From contig NZ_JAJUWT010000008.1 in the NCBI RefSeq assembly GCF_021390395.1, forward strand, positions 124,001 to 188,000: a stretch of 64,000 nucleotides of DNA. The letters are read 5' to 3'. The notes beneath the pieces are model-generated. The model was not told where the DNA came from, made no database searches, and saw only the letters and a list, made by a program, of their open reading frames with translations. How positions within the stretch are numbered: position 1 is the stretch's first letter; every line of letters starts with the position of its first letter. The translations under genes were made by a program, and so were the position numbers. The stretch comes from Saccharothrix sp. S26. Its GTDB lineage: Bacteria > Actinomycetota > Actinomycetes > Mycobacteriales > Pseudonocardiaceae. This document shows positions 43,901 to 51,976 of this stretch, in pieces.

Positions 43901-46709
43901 GGGCCGCCCGGCCCTGGAGGGCACGACCAACTTCGCCACCGTGCGGATGGGCGAGCTGGCCGAGCTGATCGACAACCTGGCCGACACCGCGCACGCCGAG
44001 GAGCGCGACACCGGCGAGGTGCCCGGCCTCGCGCCGTGGGTGCGGCCGTTCCTGGTCGAGCACGTCGAGCGGGAGCTCGTCGGGGCGACGCCCGGACCGG
44101 TGGGGGAGTGGACCGTCCACGCCCCCGAGGGCCACCCGTTGGCCGAGCCGCTGAAGGCCGGCCTGCCCGGCGACGGCGTGCTCCTGCTGCTGCCGCCGGA
44201 GGGCGGTGACGCGCACGTCGGGCTGTTCCTCCAGGCGGCGCGCGACGTGCTGGCGTCCGGCCGCAGGCTCGCGGTCGTGCAGCACAAGCTGGGCGCGTCC
44301 GGCCTGGCCCGCACGCTGCACCTGGAAGCACCGCACATCCCGGTCACGCTGGTGGACCTCGCGGACGACACCGACGCCGTCCGCCGGGTCGCCGCCGAGG
44401 TCGCGGCCACGACCGGCTTCACGCAGGTGCGCTACGACGCCGACGGCGCGCGGACCGTGCCGGTGCTGCGGGCCGTGTCCGGTCAGGTGGCGCCCGGATC
44501 CCCGGGCGCGACGCCGTTGGGCCCGGACGACGTGCTGCTGGTCACCGGTGGCGGCAAGGGCATCACGGCCGAGTGCGCCATCGCGATGGCGACCGACTCG
44601 GGCGCGTCGCTGGCGCTGATCGGCCGGGCCGACCCCGCCGCCGACGCCGAGCTGGCGGCCAACCTGGCCCGGATGACCGCGGCGGGCATCACGCACCGCT
44701 ACGAGCGGGCCGACGTGACCTCCGCCGAGCGGGTCGCCGCCGCCGTGGGGCGGTTGCGCGCCGAGCTGGGCGAGGTGACCGCCGTGCTGCACGGCGCGGG
44801 CCGCAACGAGCCCGAGGCGTTGACCGCGCTGTCCGAAGAGGACTTCCGAGCCACGCTCGCGCCGAAGATCGCCGGGCTGAACGCGGTGCTGGACGCCGTG
44901 GACCCGGAGCGGATCAAGCTGCTGGTCACGTTCGGCAGCATCATCGGCCGCGCCGGCCTGCGCGGCGAGGCGCACTACTCGACCGCCAACGACTGGATGA
45001 GCGAGCTGACCGTCGACTTCGGCCTGAAGCACCCGCGGGCGCGCGTGCTGGCCCTGGAGTGGTCGGTCTGGTCCGGCGCGGGCATGGGCGAGCGGCTGGG
45101 CGTGGTCGAGGCGCTGATGCGCGACGGCCTCACGCCGATCTCCGCCGAAGCGGGTATCGCGGTGCTGCGCGAGGTGCTGGCCGACCCGACCGTAGGGCCC
45201 GTGCTCGTGGTCTCCGGCCGCGCCGCGGGCCTGCCCACGCTGGAGATGGCGCGCACCGAGCTGCCGCTGGCCCGGTTCGTGGACCGCGTCCTGGTCCACT
45301 ACCCGGCGGTCGAGCTGGTCACCGAGGCCGACCTGTCCGACGGCAGCGACCCCTACCTGGGCGACCACCTGCTCGAAGGCGACCTGCTGTTCCCGGCCGT
45401 CATCGGCATGGAGGCCATGACCCAGGTGGCCGCCGCCCTGGGCGGGCACGACTCGCCGCCGATGCTCCAGGACGTGGAGTTCCTGCGGCCGGTGGTCGTG
45501 CGACCGGGCGGCACGCTCACCGTGCGGATCGCGGCGCTGGCCCGTGACGCCGAGACGGTGGACGTGGCCATCCGGGCCGAGGACACCGGGTTCTCCGCCG
45601 ACCACTTCCGGGCCCGCCTGCGGTTCCCCCGGCCGGTGATCCCCGGTGACGTGGTCGACGGCGCTCCCGTGCTGCCGCTCGTGCCGGTCGACCCGGTCAC
45701 CGAGCTGTACGGCAGCGTGCTGTTCCAGGGCAAGCGGTTCCAGCGGTTGCAGGGCTACCGGCGGGCCAGCGCCAGGCACGCGGTGGCCGAGGTCGCCACG
45801 GCGTCCGTGGCCACCTGGTTCGCCCCGTTCCTGCCCCAGGACCGGATGCTGGCCGACCCGGGCACGCGGGACGTGATGATGCACGCCATCCAGTGCTGCG
45901 TCCCCGACGCCACGCTGCTGCCGCAGAGCGTGGAGCGGCTCTACCTGGCCGCGCCGATCGACCAACTCGCCCAGTACGTGGTGCTGGACGCCCGCGAGCG
46001 GTCGCAGGACGGCGACAGCTACACCTACGACATCGACGTGCGCGACCCAGACGGCCGGCTCGTCGAGCGGTGGGAAGGGCTGGTGCTGCGGGCCGTGCGC
46101 AAGCGCGACGGCGCGGGACCGTGGACGCCGACCATGCTCGGCTCGTACCTGGAGCGCTCGCTGGAACGGGTGCTCGGCGGCAGCCGCGCGGTCGTGGTCG
46201 AGCCCGACCCGACCGACGTCACGCCGCAGCGCCGCGCGCAGACCGCGCTGGCGTTGAGCCGGGCGCTGGACCGGCCCGTCGACGTGCGCTACCGGCCCGA
46301 CGGCAAGCCGGAGGTCGACGGCGTGGAGGTCTCGGCCTCGCACAGCGCGGGCATCACGTTCGCGGCCGTGGCGGGCGGCGGCTCCCTCGGCGTGGACGTC
46401 GAAGAGGCCGTGGCGCGGTCGGAGGAGGACTGGGCCGGCCTGCTGGGCGACGACCTGATCGCCGTGCGCGACCTCATCGCCGCCGAGGCGGGCGAGACGG
46501 CGTCGGTCTCCGGCACCCGCGTGTGGAGCGCGGTGGAGTGCCTGCGCAAGACCGGCTCCACCACGCAGGCGCTGACCGTCGACCGGGTCCACCCGGACGG
46601 CTGGGCCGTGCTGTCGACCGGCGACGCCAAGGTCGCCACCTGGGTGACCACCGTCAACGACCGGACCTCGCCGGTGGTGTTCGCGGTGCTCGTGGGCAAG
46701 GAGGGCTGA
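40944..46709 (+). CDS. Iterative type I enediyne-type polyketide synthase (PKSE)
   Basis: A 1,921-residue synthase, the normal PKSE length. Domains in order: ketosynthase 1-460 (C213 in GACSSS, H346 in EGHGTGT, H386 in NFGHTK); acyltransferase ~570-880 (S656 in GHSLG, VSHAFHSPL); acyl carrier protein ~940-1010 with the PKSE-specific DDLHLSSITVSQL (S972 likely phosphopantetheinylated); ketoreductase ~1190-1430 (TGGGKGIT, Y1345); dehydratase ~1450-1700 (H1475 in GDHLLEGD); C-terminal phosphopantetheinyl transferase (D1818, E1820 and WSAVECLRK). With its thioesterase such an enzyme makes a linear polyene from malonyl-CoA. All catalytic residues are present, so it looks functional. Confidence 0.96.
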   Translation: MSSERIAIVGIGLRYPDAGSTGELWENVLAGRRAFRRLPDERMNQADYYDPDPEAPDRFYAKMAAVLRDFEFDRVRYRVAGSTFRATDMTHWLALDVTSQALADAGFPEAEGLPKQSTGVVLGNSLTGEFSRANVMRLRWPYVRRTVAAALAGKGWPEDEIAGFLRELEVDYKAPFPQIDEDTLAGGLANTIAGRICNYFDLRGGGYTVDGACSSSLLSVATAARSLVEGDMDVAIAGGVDLSIDPFEVIGFAKTGALAKRVMKVYDKDSNGFWPGEGAGSLVLVREEDALAKGMRVYATIAGWGVSSDGKGGITRPEADGHRLALHRAYGRAGYGLETVSYFEGHGTGTALGDETEIEALSSARRAADPDARPAALSTVKGNFGHTKAAAGVAGLIKAALAVHHQVIPPGTGHFDPHPKLTADDAVMYVPLEAELWPQDRPVRAGVSAMGFGGINTHLALEAAPDAPRRERLDVRTKALVSGRQDAEVLLFDAPDRTALKERLAEVSALLPKLALAELGDLASALAGRLTGAPLRGAVVARTPEEAERKVAKLVAAVAEGGHTFDVADGVFLDERSAAPRLAFLFPGQGSGRGAVGALRRRFPVADEVFRSANLPVDGDQVATEVAQPRIVAGSLAALKVLRELGIEAHTAVGHSLGELSALHWGGAINADRVLSLAAERGRVMASASRGGGAMAGLGTTPERALELAAGEDVVIAGYNGPAQTVLSGPAEAVDRVCAVARAQGVRASRITVSHAFHSPLVSPAADAMAERLVDFDFGRLIRPVHSTVTGDVLDAGVDLRGLLRDQITLPVRFHEAAAKAAATTDLVVEVGPGRVLSGLLEEIAPGEAVLSVDTDSASLTSLLTVVAATHVLGGEVRTDVLFADRVIRDLPLDGSMTFLASPCETAPALDVSLLAAERAAPATTTAAAQPAGTDGESTLELLRRLAAQRLELPLDAITAATHPLDDLHLSSITVSQLVNEVTRTLGRPALEGTTNFATVRMGELAELIDNLADTAHAEERDTGEVPGLAPWVRPFLVEHVERELVGATPGPVGEWTVHAPEGHPLAEPLKAGLPGDGVLLLLPPEGGDAHVGLFLQAARDVLASGRRLAVVQHKLGASGLARTLHLEAPHIPVTLVDLADDTDAVRRVAAEVAATTGFTQVRYDADGARTVPVLRAVSGQVAPGSPGATPLGPDDVLLVTGGGKGITAECAIAMATDSGASLALIGRADPAADAELAANLARMTAAGITHRYERADVTSAERVAAAVGRLRAELGEVTAVLHGAGRNEPEALTALSEEDFRATLAPKIAGLNAVLDAVDPERIKLLVTFGSIIGRAGLRGEAHYSTANDWMSELTVDFGLKHPRARVLALEWSVWSGAGMGERLGVVEALMRDGLTPISAEAGIAVLREVLADPTVGPVLVVSGRAAGLPTLEMARTELPLARFVDRVLVHYPAVELVTEADLSDGSDPYLGDHLLEGDLLFPAVIGMEAMTQVAAALGGHDSPPMLQDVEFLRPVVVRPGGTLTVRIAALARDAETVDVAIRAEDTGFSADHFRARLRFPRPVIPGDVVDGAPVLPLVPVDPVTELYGSVLFQGKRFQRLQGYRRASARHAVAEVATASVATWFAPFLPQDRMLADPGTRDVMMHAIQCCVPDATLLPQSVERLYLAAPIDQLAQYVVLDARERSQDGDSYTYDIDVRDPDGRLVERWEGLVLRAVRKRDGAGPWTPTMLGSYLERSLERVLGGSRAVVVEPDPTDVTPQRRAQTALALSRALDRPVDVRYRPDGKPEVDGVEVSASHSAGITFAAVAGGGSLGVDVEEAVARSEEDWAGLLGDDLIAVRDLIAAEAGETASVSGTRVWSAVECLRKTGSTTQALTVDRVHPDGWAVLSTGDAKVATWVTTVNDRTSPVVFAVLVGKEG

Positions 46710-46710
46710 C

Positions 46711-47268
46711 ATGACCGACTACTACGAGATCCGCCACACGGTCGGGTTCGAGGAGACCAACCTCGTCGGCAACGTGTACTACGTCAACTACCTGCGCTGG
46801 CAGGGCCGGTGCCGGGAGATGTTCCTCAAGGAGAAGGCGCCGAGCGTGCTGCGCGACCTCCAGGACGACCTCAAGCTGTTCACCCTCAAGGTGGAGTGCG
46901 AGTTCTTCTCCGAGATCACGCTGTTCGACGAGCTGTCGGTGCGGATGCGGCTGGAGGAGCTGACCCAGACGCAGGTCCAGTTCAGCTTCGACTACGTCAA
47001 GGTCACCGACGGCCGCGAGGTGCTGGTGGCCAAGGGCAGGCAGCGGATCGCGTGCATGCGCGGCCCGAACGCCAACACGGTGCCCTCTCGCGTGCCCGAA
47101 GACCTGCGCAGGGCGCTCGCGCCCTACGCCCCAGCCCGGCGCTCGCCCGCGCCGGGCTGGGGGGATGACGGACGTGCACGAGACGGTGACCACCATGGAG
47201 GAGACCTCGCTGCGGGACGCCATGTCGCTGCTCGCGACCGGGGACACGGTGCTGACGGTCGGCGGTGA
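46711..47268 (+). CDS. Enediyne-type hot-dog thioesterase (E10/CalE7 family), with unusual C-terminal extension
   Basis: A 185-codon frame starting 1 base after the PKS stop. Residues 1-145 match CalE7/SgcE10 closely: YYEIRHTVGFEETNLVGNVY then YVNYLRWQGRCREMFLKEKAP. These thioesterases lack an acidic nucleophile and release the polyene from PKSE by hydrolysis and decarboxylation. The family normally ends near residue 150. Here the last ~35 residues are read out of frame over the start of the next gene, a 104-base overlap. One base shift before 47164 would restore an ATGA junction, so the extension probably reflects an indel or a sequencing error. Confidence 0.9.
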   Translation: MTDYYEIRHTVGFEETNLVGNVYYVNYLRWQGRCREMFLKEKAPSVLRDLQDDLKLFTLKVECEFFSEITLFDELSVRMRLEELTQTQVQFSFDYVKVTDGREVLVAKGRQRIACMRGPNANTVPSRVPEDLRRALAPYAPARRSPAPGWGDDGRARDGDHHGGDLAAGRHVAARDRGHGADGRR

Positions 47269-47671
47269 GCAGGCGCACGGCATGACGGCGAACGCGTTCA
47301 GGTCGGTGTCGCCGGACCCGCCGCTGGTGCTGTGCTGCGTCTCCCGCTCGGCGGTGATGCACGACGCGATCGGCGACACCGAGCGGTTCGGCGTGTCGAT
47401 CATGGGCGCGGACCAGCGGGACACCGCGAAGCACTTCGCCGACAAACGCCGCCCGCTCGGGTCGGAGCAGTTCGAGGCGGTCGACTGGCTGGAGGGCCCG
47501 CACAGCGGCGCGCCGCTGCTGCACGGGTCGCCGGCCTGGCTGGAGTGCGAGCTGGTGTCGGTCCACGACGGCGGCGACCACACGATCTTCGTCGGTCAGG
47601 TGCTCGGGTGCAGCCGCGACGCGGGCACGGGGGCATTGTTGTTCTACGGCAGCGCCTTCCACCGGGTCTGA
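47165..47671 (+). CDS. Flavin reductase-domain protein (E6-like)
   Basis: A 168-residue split-barrel flavin reductase. The motif HGMTANAFRSVSPDPPLVLCCVSR is the FMN/FAD-binding signature; RFGVSIMGADQRDTAKHFA and HTIFVGQVLGCSRD follow as in the family. Enediyne clusters encode such a protein (SgcE6) that supplies reduced flavin to a monooxygenase. No partner monooxygenase is visible here. The ATG at 47165 follows a G-run immediately upstream; ATG at 47195 is an alternative. It overlaps the thioesterase frame. Confidence 0.85.
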   Translation: MTDVHETVTTMEETSLRDAMSLLATGDTVLTVGGEQAHGMTANAFRSVSPDPPLVLCCVSRSAVMHDAIGDTERFGVSIMGADQRDTAKHFADKRRPLGSEQFEAVDWLEGPHSGAPLLHGSPAWLECELVSVHDGGDHTIFVGQVLGCSRDAGTGALLFYGSAFHRV

Positions 47672-47705
47672 CATCGCCTGCCGCACGCATCGGGAGGGAG
47701 TGCAC

Positions 47706-48063
47706 ATGCTGGTGACCGTCACCGGCGGTACCGGTTTCGTCGGCTCGCACACGGTGGCGGAGCTCGTGCGAACCGGCCACCGGGTCGGTCGAGGCCACCG
47801 GGCGCGCGTTGCCCGTGGTCTTCCTGCCCCCGGCGCTGCTGACGCCCGTCGGGCGGCTCGTCGACCTGGTGCAGCCCGCGTGGCCGTGGCACATCCCGGC
47901 CGAGCACGGTGCGGTCGCCACGGTCGCCGCGGCGGTCCGGGTGGACCCGGCCTCCAGCACGCTCGACCTCAAACCCCGTCCTTTCGCCGACACGGTCGCC
48001 GACACCGTGCGGTGGCTCGCCGAGACCGGTGCGGTGACCGAACGCCAGGCAGGCCGCCGATGA
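47706..48063 (+). pseudogene. NAD-dependent epimerase/dehydratase with large internal deletion
   Basis: From ATG 47706, after GGAGGGAG, the frame reads MLVTVTGGTGFVGSHTVAEL then VRTGHRV, the Rossmann start of an extended SDR. At about 47786 it jumps to another frame that reads VEATGRALPVVFLPPALLTP to LKPRPFADTVADTVRWLAETG, the C-terminal end of the same family, stopping at 48061-48063. Roughly 200 central residues, including the catalytic YxxxK, are missing. The gene cannot be functional. Confidence 0.78.
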
Positions 48064-48990
48064 CCACTTCCGGGATCGACCACGTCAACGGGCACTCGGA
48101 CTTCCGGCCCGAACTGCCCGTGCGCACGATGGAGCTGCTCCGCGAGCGCAACGACGACCTGCGCGACCGCGCGGGAACGCCTAAACCTGCTGCTGGACGA
48201 GGACTCGTTCACCGGGATCGACCTGTACCGGCGGCACCAGGCGCACGGGTTGAAGGTGTCCGAGCACCGCCCCCACACCGACGGCGTGGTGGCGGGCTCG
48301 GGCACCATCGACGCCGAGCACGTCATCCTCGGCGAGGACGGCGAAGTGCTGCGCGCCGAGCCCTTCCCGCTCGACCGCGCGCCCCGGATGCGCGCGGTCG
48401 GGGTCACGGAGCGGTTCGTGGTGGTCTTCGACTCCGCGCCGTACTACAGCCGGGCCGCCGACCTCGTCGGCCTGCGCGACCCGTACCGCGGCCCGGCCAC
48501 CGGTCCCGCGCGCATCGGCCTGCTCGCCCGTGGCCGACCGCTGTGGTCCGGGGTCGGCGAGGGCGAGGTGCGGTCCCTGGTCAACGCCTGCGAAGACCTC
48601 GGCCGCGTGGTCGTGGACGCGGTCTGGGCGCCCGGCGTGCTGCGCCGCCACGTGCTGGACCTGGCCACCGGCGGCGTGCGGCGGGTCGACCTGCGCGCGA
48701 TGGACGTCGCCTCGGTCGACGAACGCCTGGCGGGCCGCCGGCACCGCTTCGCGTTCGGCGCGGCGGGCACGGCGATCGTGCGCCACGACGTGGCGCTGGG
48801 CTGCACGTGGCGGCGCGAGGTCGGCGTCACGCCCGGCCGGCCGGTGTTCGTGCCGCGCGGGCACGACGAGGGAGACGGCTGGGTGGTCGCGGTCGCGGGC
48901 GGCGAGCTGCTGGTGCTGGACGCGGCCGACCTCGCCGGTCCGCCGGTCGCGGTGGTGCGCCTGCCGTTCGCGGTCCCGGCCTCGCCGTGA
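48060..48990 (+). pseudogene. Degenerate carotenoid-oxygenase-like gene
   Basis: An ATG at 48060 overlaps the previous stop (ATGA) but its frame is lost near 48180. From ~48175 a second frame runs to 48990 and resembles the C-terminal two thirds of carotenoid cleavage oxygenases: FPLDRAPRMRAVGVTERFVV, NACEDLGRVVVDAVW, HVLDLATGGVRR, DERLAGRRHRFAFG, PVFVPRGHDEGDGWVV, LLVLDAADLAGPPVAVVRLP. Of the four His that hold iron in this family, the equivalents in MxHDF, HxxNAYE and the C-terminal HGNW are absent. It is a relic or a pseudoenzyme. A polyene-cleaving family beside a polyene-forming PKS is suggestive. Confidence 0.55.
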
Positions 48991-49047
48991 GCCACGTGGC
49001 TCACGGGCCGCTGACCGCCGTGGGGCCACCGCGGTCGGCGTACGCTG

Positions 49048-49063
49048 TAGGGAGCCATCCCTA
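49048..49063. promoter_or_regulatory. TAGGGA-N4-TCCCTA operator before the TetR gene
   Basis: Exact 6-base arms with a 4-base spacer, 23 bases before the TetR start at 49087, so probably the autoregulatory operator. Confidence 0.6.
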
Positions 49064-49086
49064 GCATCGTGACGGCGAGGGGCACC

Positions 49087-49674
49087 GTGCATCGATCCGC
49101 TGCTGAGACCCGGGCCCACGTGCTGCGAGTGGCCGGGGACCTGTTCTACCTGAGGGGGATCCGGGCCACCGGGGTCGACCTCGTCGCGGCCGAGGCCGGG
49201 GTCGCGCCCACCACCCTCTACCGCCTGTTCTCCTCCAAGGACGACCTGGTCGGCGCCTACGTCGAGCGCGCCGACCTCGACTTCCGCGGCCGGTTCACCG
49301 CCGCGGTCGAGAACGCGGGCCCCGATCCGCGCGACCGCGTGCTGGCGGTGTTCGACGCGGTCTTCGCCGAGGTATCCGCCGAGGCGTTCCGCGGCTGCAA
49401 GTTCCTCATGTCGCTGGCCGAGTTCCCCGAACCGGAGCTGCCCGCGCACCGCAACGCCCTCGCGGCGAAGTCGTGGACCAGGGCGCGGATCGGCGAGCTG
49501 ACCGAGCAGCTCGGGGTCGACGACCCGGCCGAGCTGGCCGACCACCTGATGCTGCTGTTCGAGGGCCTGCACGCGTCGGGCCAGTCGTTCGGCCCGGACG
49601 GTCCGGCCAAGCGCGCGCGGGGACTGGCCGAGCAGCTCCTGGCGGCCGCCGCGCCCCGCCCGAACGGTTCCTGA
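49087..49674 (+). CDS. TetR-family transcriptional regulator
   Basis: A 195-residue regulator. DNA-binding domain: AETRAHVLRVAGDLFYLRGIRATGVDLVAAEAGVAPTTLYRLFSSKDDLVGAYV. The ligand domain has CKFLMSLAEFPEPE and HLMLLFEGLHASGQSFG, typical of a common actinobacterial TetR group. GTG 49087 with GAGGGG upstream is preferred; an in-frame GTG at 49069 lacks a site and lies in the operator zone. Possible targets are itself and genes of the damaged PKS neighbourhood. Confidence 0.83.
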   Translation: MHRSAAETRAHVLRVAGDLFYLRGIRATGVDLVAAEAGVAPTTLYRLFSSKDDLVGAYVERADLDFRGRFTAAVENAGPDPRDRVLAVFDAVFAEVSAEAFRGCKFLMSLAEFPEPELPAHRNALAAKSWTRARIGELTEQLGVDDPAELADHLMLLFEGLHASGQSFGPDGPAKRARGLAEQLLAAAAPRPNGS

Positions 49675-49883
49675 CACCGCCACCCGCGTTTCGCGAAACG
49701 CGGTCGAGCGTTCACGCAGAAATCGCTCCGGCAATGGTGCGAAATCCCGTTTGTCCGTCCCGTATTCGGGTCTCGCGGGGAATGCGGGCACAATCGCGTC
49801 ACGTGCGCACGGAGGTCTGCCCACCTCGGTAAATCACCGTTATGCTTCCCTGACGGAGAGCGCCGGAGGCGACAGGGGTGGGC

Positions 49884-51703
49884 ATGGTGAAAAGCTTCGA
49901 CCGGTTCCGCAGGGTGGTCGTCGTCGGCGCGGGTCTGGCCGGTACCGCGACCGCCATCCGCCTCCTCCGGTTCGCTCGCGAACCATTGCAGGTGGTGTTG
50001 CTCGAACGTCGCCCGGAATACCGGAACTCCGGCGTGGCGTACCAGCGCGAGGGCAACCACTGGCACCACGTGTTCAACATCCAGGCGGGCCGCATGTCGG
50101 CCTTCCGCGAGGACGTGGACGACTTCGTCGCCTGGGCCAACCACGAGGCGGACCGGTCGGACTGGCCGCACGGCTGGCGCGAGTTCGAGTTCACCGAGTC
50201 CGGTCCCGCGCCGCGCCGCATCTACCAGGACTACCTGCGCGACCGCCTCGCCGAGGCCGTCCGCGAAGCGGCCCGGGGCGTGACGCTGGTGGAGGCCGAC
50301 GGGGAAGCGGTCGACATCGAGGTGCGCGACGGCCGCGCGCACGTGGTGGTGGAGCACCTCGCGCTGCCCGCCGGCGGCCCGGGGGAGGCGAGGGAGGTCC
50401 TCGAAGCCGACCACGTCGTGCTCGCCACCGGGTTGGAGACGAAGTTCCCGGCTTTCGCGGCCGAGGTGCTGGACCACCCGGCGTTCGTGCGCAACCCGTA
50501 TTCGAAGGACGGGATCGAACGGGTGCTCGGCGTCCGGAAAGACGGCGTGGTGGCCATCATCGGCACGTTGCTCAGCGCGTACGACTCGGCGACCCTGCTG
50601 CTGCGCCAAGGCCACGAAGGCCCGATCCACACCAGGTGCTCGAATTACCCCCGCCGCAATTGTTGGGTGACACCTACGAAGGTCGTGAGAAATTCGTCCG
50701 CCGGTTCCGTGAGGAATGGGACCGGGCGTGCGCGGCGCTCACCCGTGACCACCCCGAGGTGTCGCCCGTCGTGGTGACCGAACGGGTCGCGAAAGCGTGG
50801 GAGCCGCACCTCCCCGCGATCCTGGAACGCATTCCGACCGATGAGCTGCACGCCCTCCTGGACACCTACGGCAGCCTGTTAGCCGTCTTACGGGTGAGCG
50901 CCATGTCCTACACCACAGACATTGTCGACGCGGCCATGAACGACGGCGGGCAGGTCATGCTCACCACCGGCCGCGTGCGGCACATCCGTGCCACCGGAGA
51001 AGGCAGGCTCGTCCTGTCCGTGGCCGGGCCGGAATCCACGCGCACCGTCGAAGCCGACGTCGTCATCTCGAATTTCGGGCGCGAGTCGAACTACGAACGC
51101 GCGGACTCCGCGCTCTGGTCGACCCTGTTGCGCCGGGGAACCGCCGTCGCGCACCGGCGCACCGGGCGCGGTGTCGAAGTCGACCGGTTCGGCCGGCTCC
51201 TCGGACCCGACGGCACGCCGTCCGGTCCCATTTCCACCGTGGGCAGCCCGCGGGAAGGCGACGAAATCGTCCGCAACGGCCGCACGGGCGCGTTCACCTT
51301 CAACCTCGCCGCGATCAAGAACCACTCGGTGGAAGTCGCGGCCACCACCCTGCACCACGTCGAATCGTGTTTCGACGAGCAGGCCGTCGAACTCGCGCGG
51401 GTGCTGACCGACGCCGCCGACCCGGAGCTGCGCGAGGTCGTCACGCGCTCGGTCGACCTCGACGTGCGCCGGATGGCGACCCGCGGCCGGGCCGACCGCC
51501 GGGTGCCCGAAGCCGCGCTCGAAGCGAACATCCAGCGCATACGTGAGCTCACCTCGCGCAACGGCACGCCCGCGCCGTCCGACCGCGCCGTCCGGTTCGC
51601 GGTGAACTCGGCCGCCACCGCGAAGCTGACCGACCTGTCCGTGACGCCACGCGAACTGCGTTTCGCGCTCGGCCTCGAAGGATCGCCGGAGCCGGTCTGC
51701 TGA
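49884..51703 (+). pseudogene. FAD/NAD(P)-binding oxidoreductase (FAD_NAD_binding_9 type) split by a frameshift
   Basis: The first ~250 codons (RVVVVGAGLAGTATAIRLL dinucleotide motif, ERRPEYRNSGVAYQ, FNIQAGRMSAFREDVDDFVAW, VVLATGLETKFPAF, VVAIIGTLLSAYDSATLLL) are in one frame; from about 50634 the protein continues in another (ELPPPQLLGDTYEGREKFVR to LRFALGLEGSPEPVC at 51703). Joined length ~605 residues matches this flavoprotein family, whose members oxidise or hydroxylate small metabolites. ATG 49884 follows AGGGG; GTG 49878 is an alternative. The single lesion could be natural or a sequencing error. Confidence 0.72.
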
Positions 51704-51976
51704 ACCGGCTCCACCATTTCCCCGCGAGCAGCCGGCACCCCACTACTCCATCGTTGCCCACCGGACGCCGACGGTGTGGCACGAATGGACCACCACCTCG
51801 CACTCGAGAAGATGCGCGGCCGGTCCGCGGACTGCGACGCCCGACTCATGGCCCGTCGTGTCAGACGCAAACCCGGGGCCGATGTCGTGCCGAACGACGT
51901 CGGCCCCGGAACAGTCGGCCTCCGAGCCGACGCACCGCCCTGTCCGCGCACCGACCGGAACCGGTAGGAGGATGCC

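Noticed and set aside
40905..46712. Very long open frame antisense to the PKS gene
   Set aside because: Composition is dominated by Arg, Val, Gly, His and Gln repeats, the usual shadow of high-GC coding on the other strand; no domain is seen and the opposite frame is a clear PKS.
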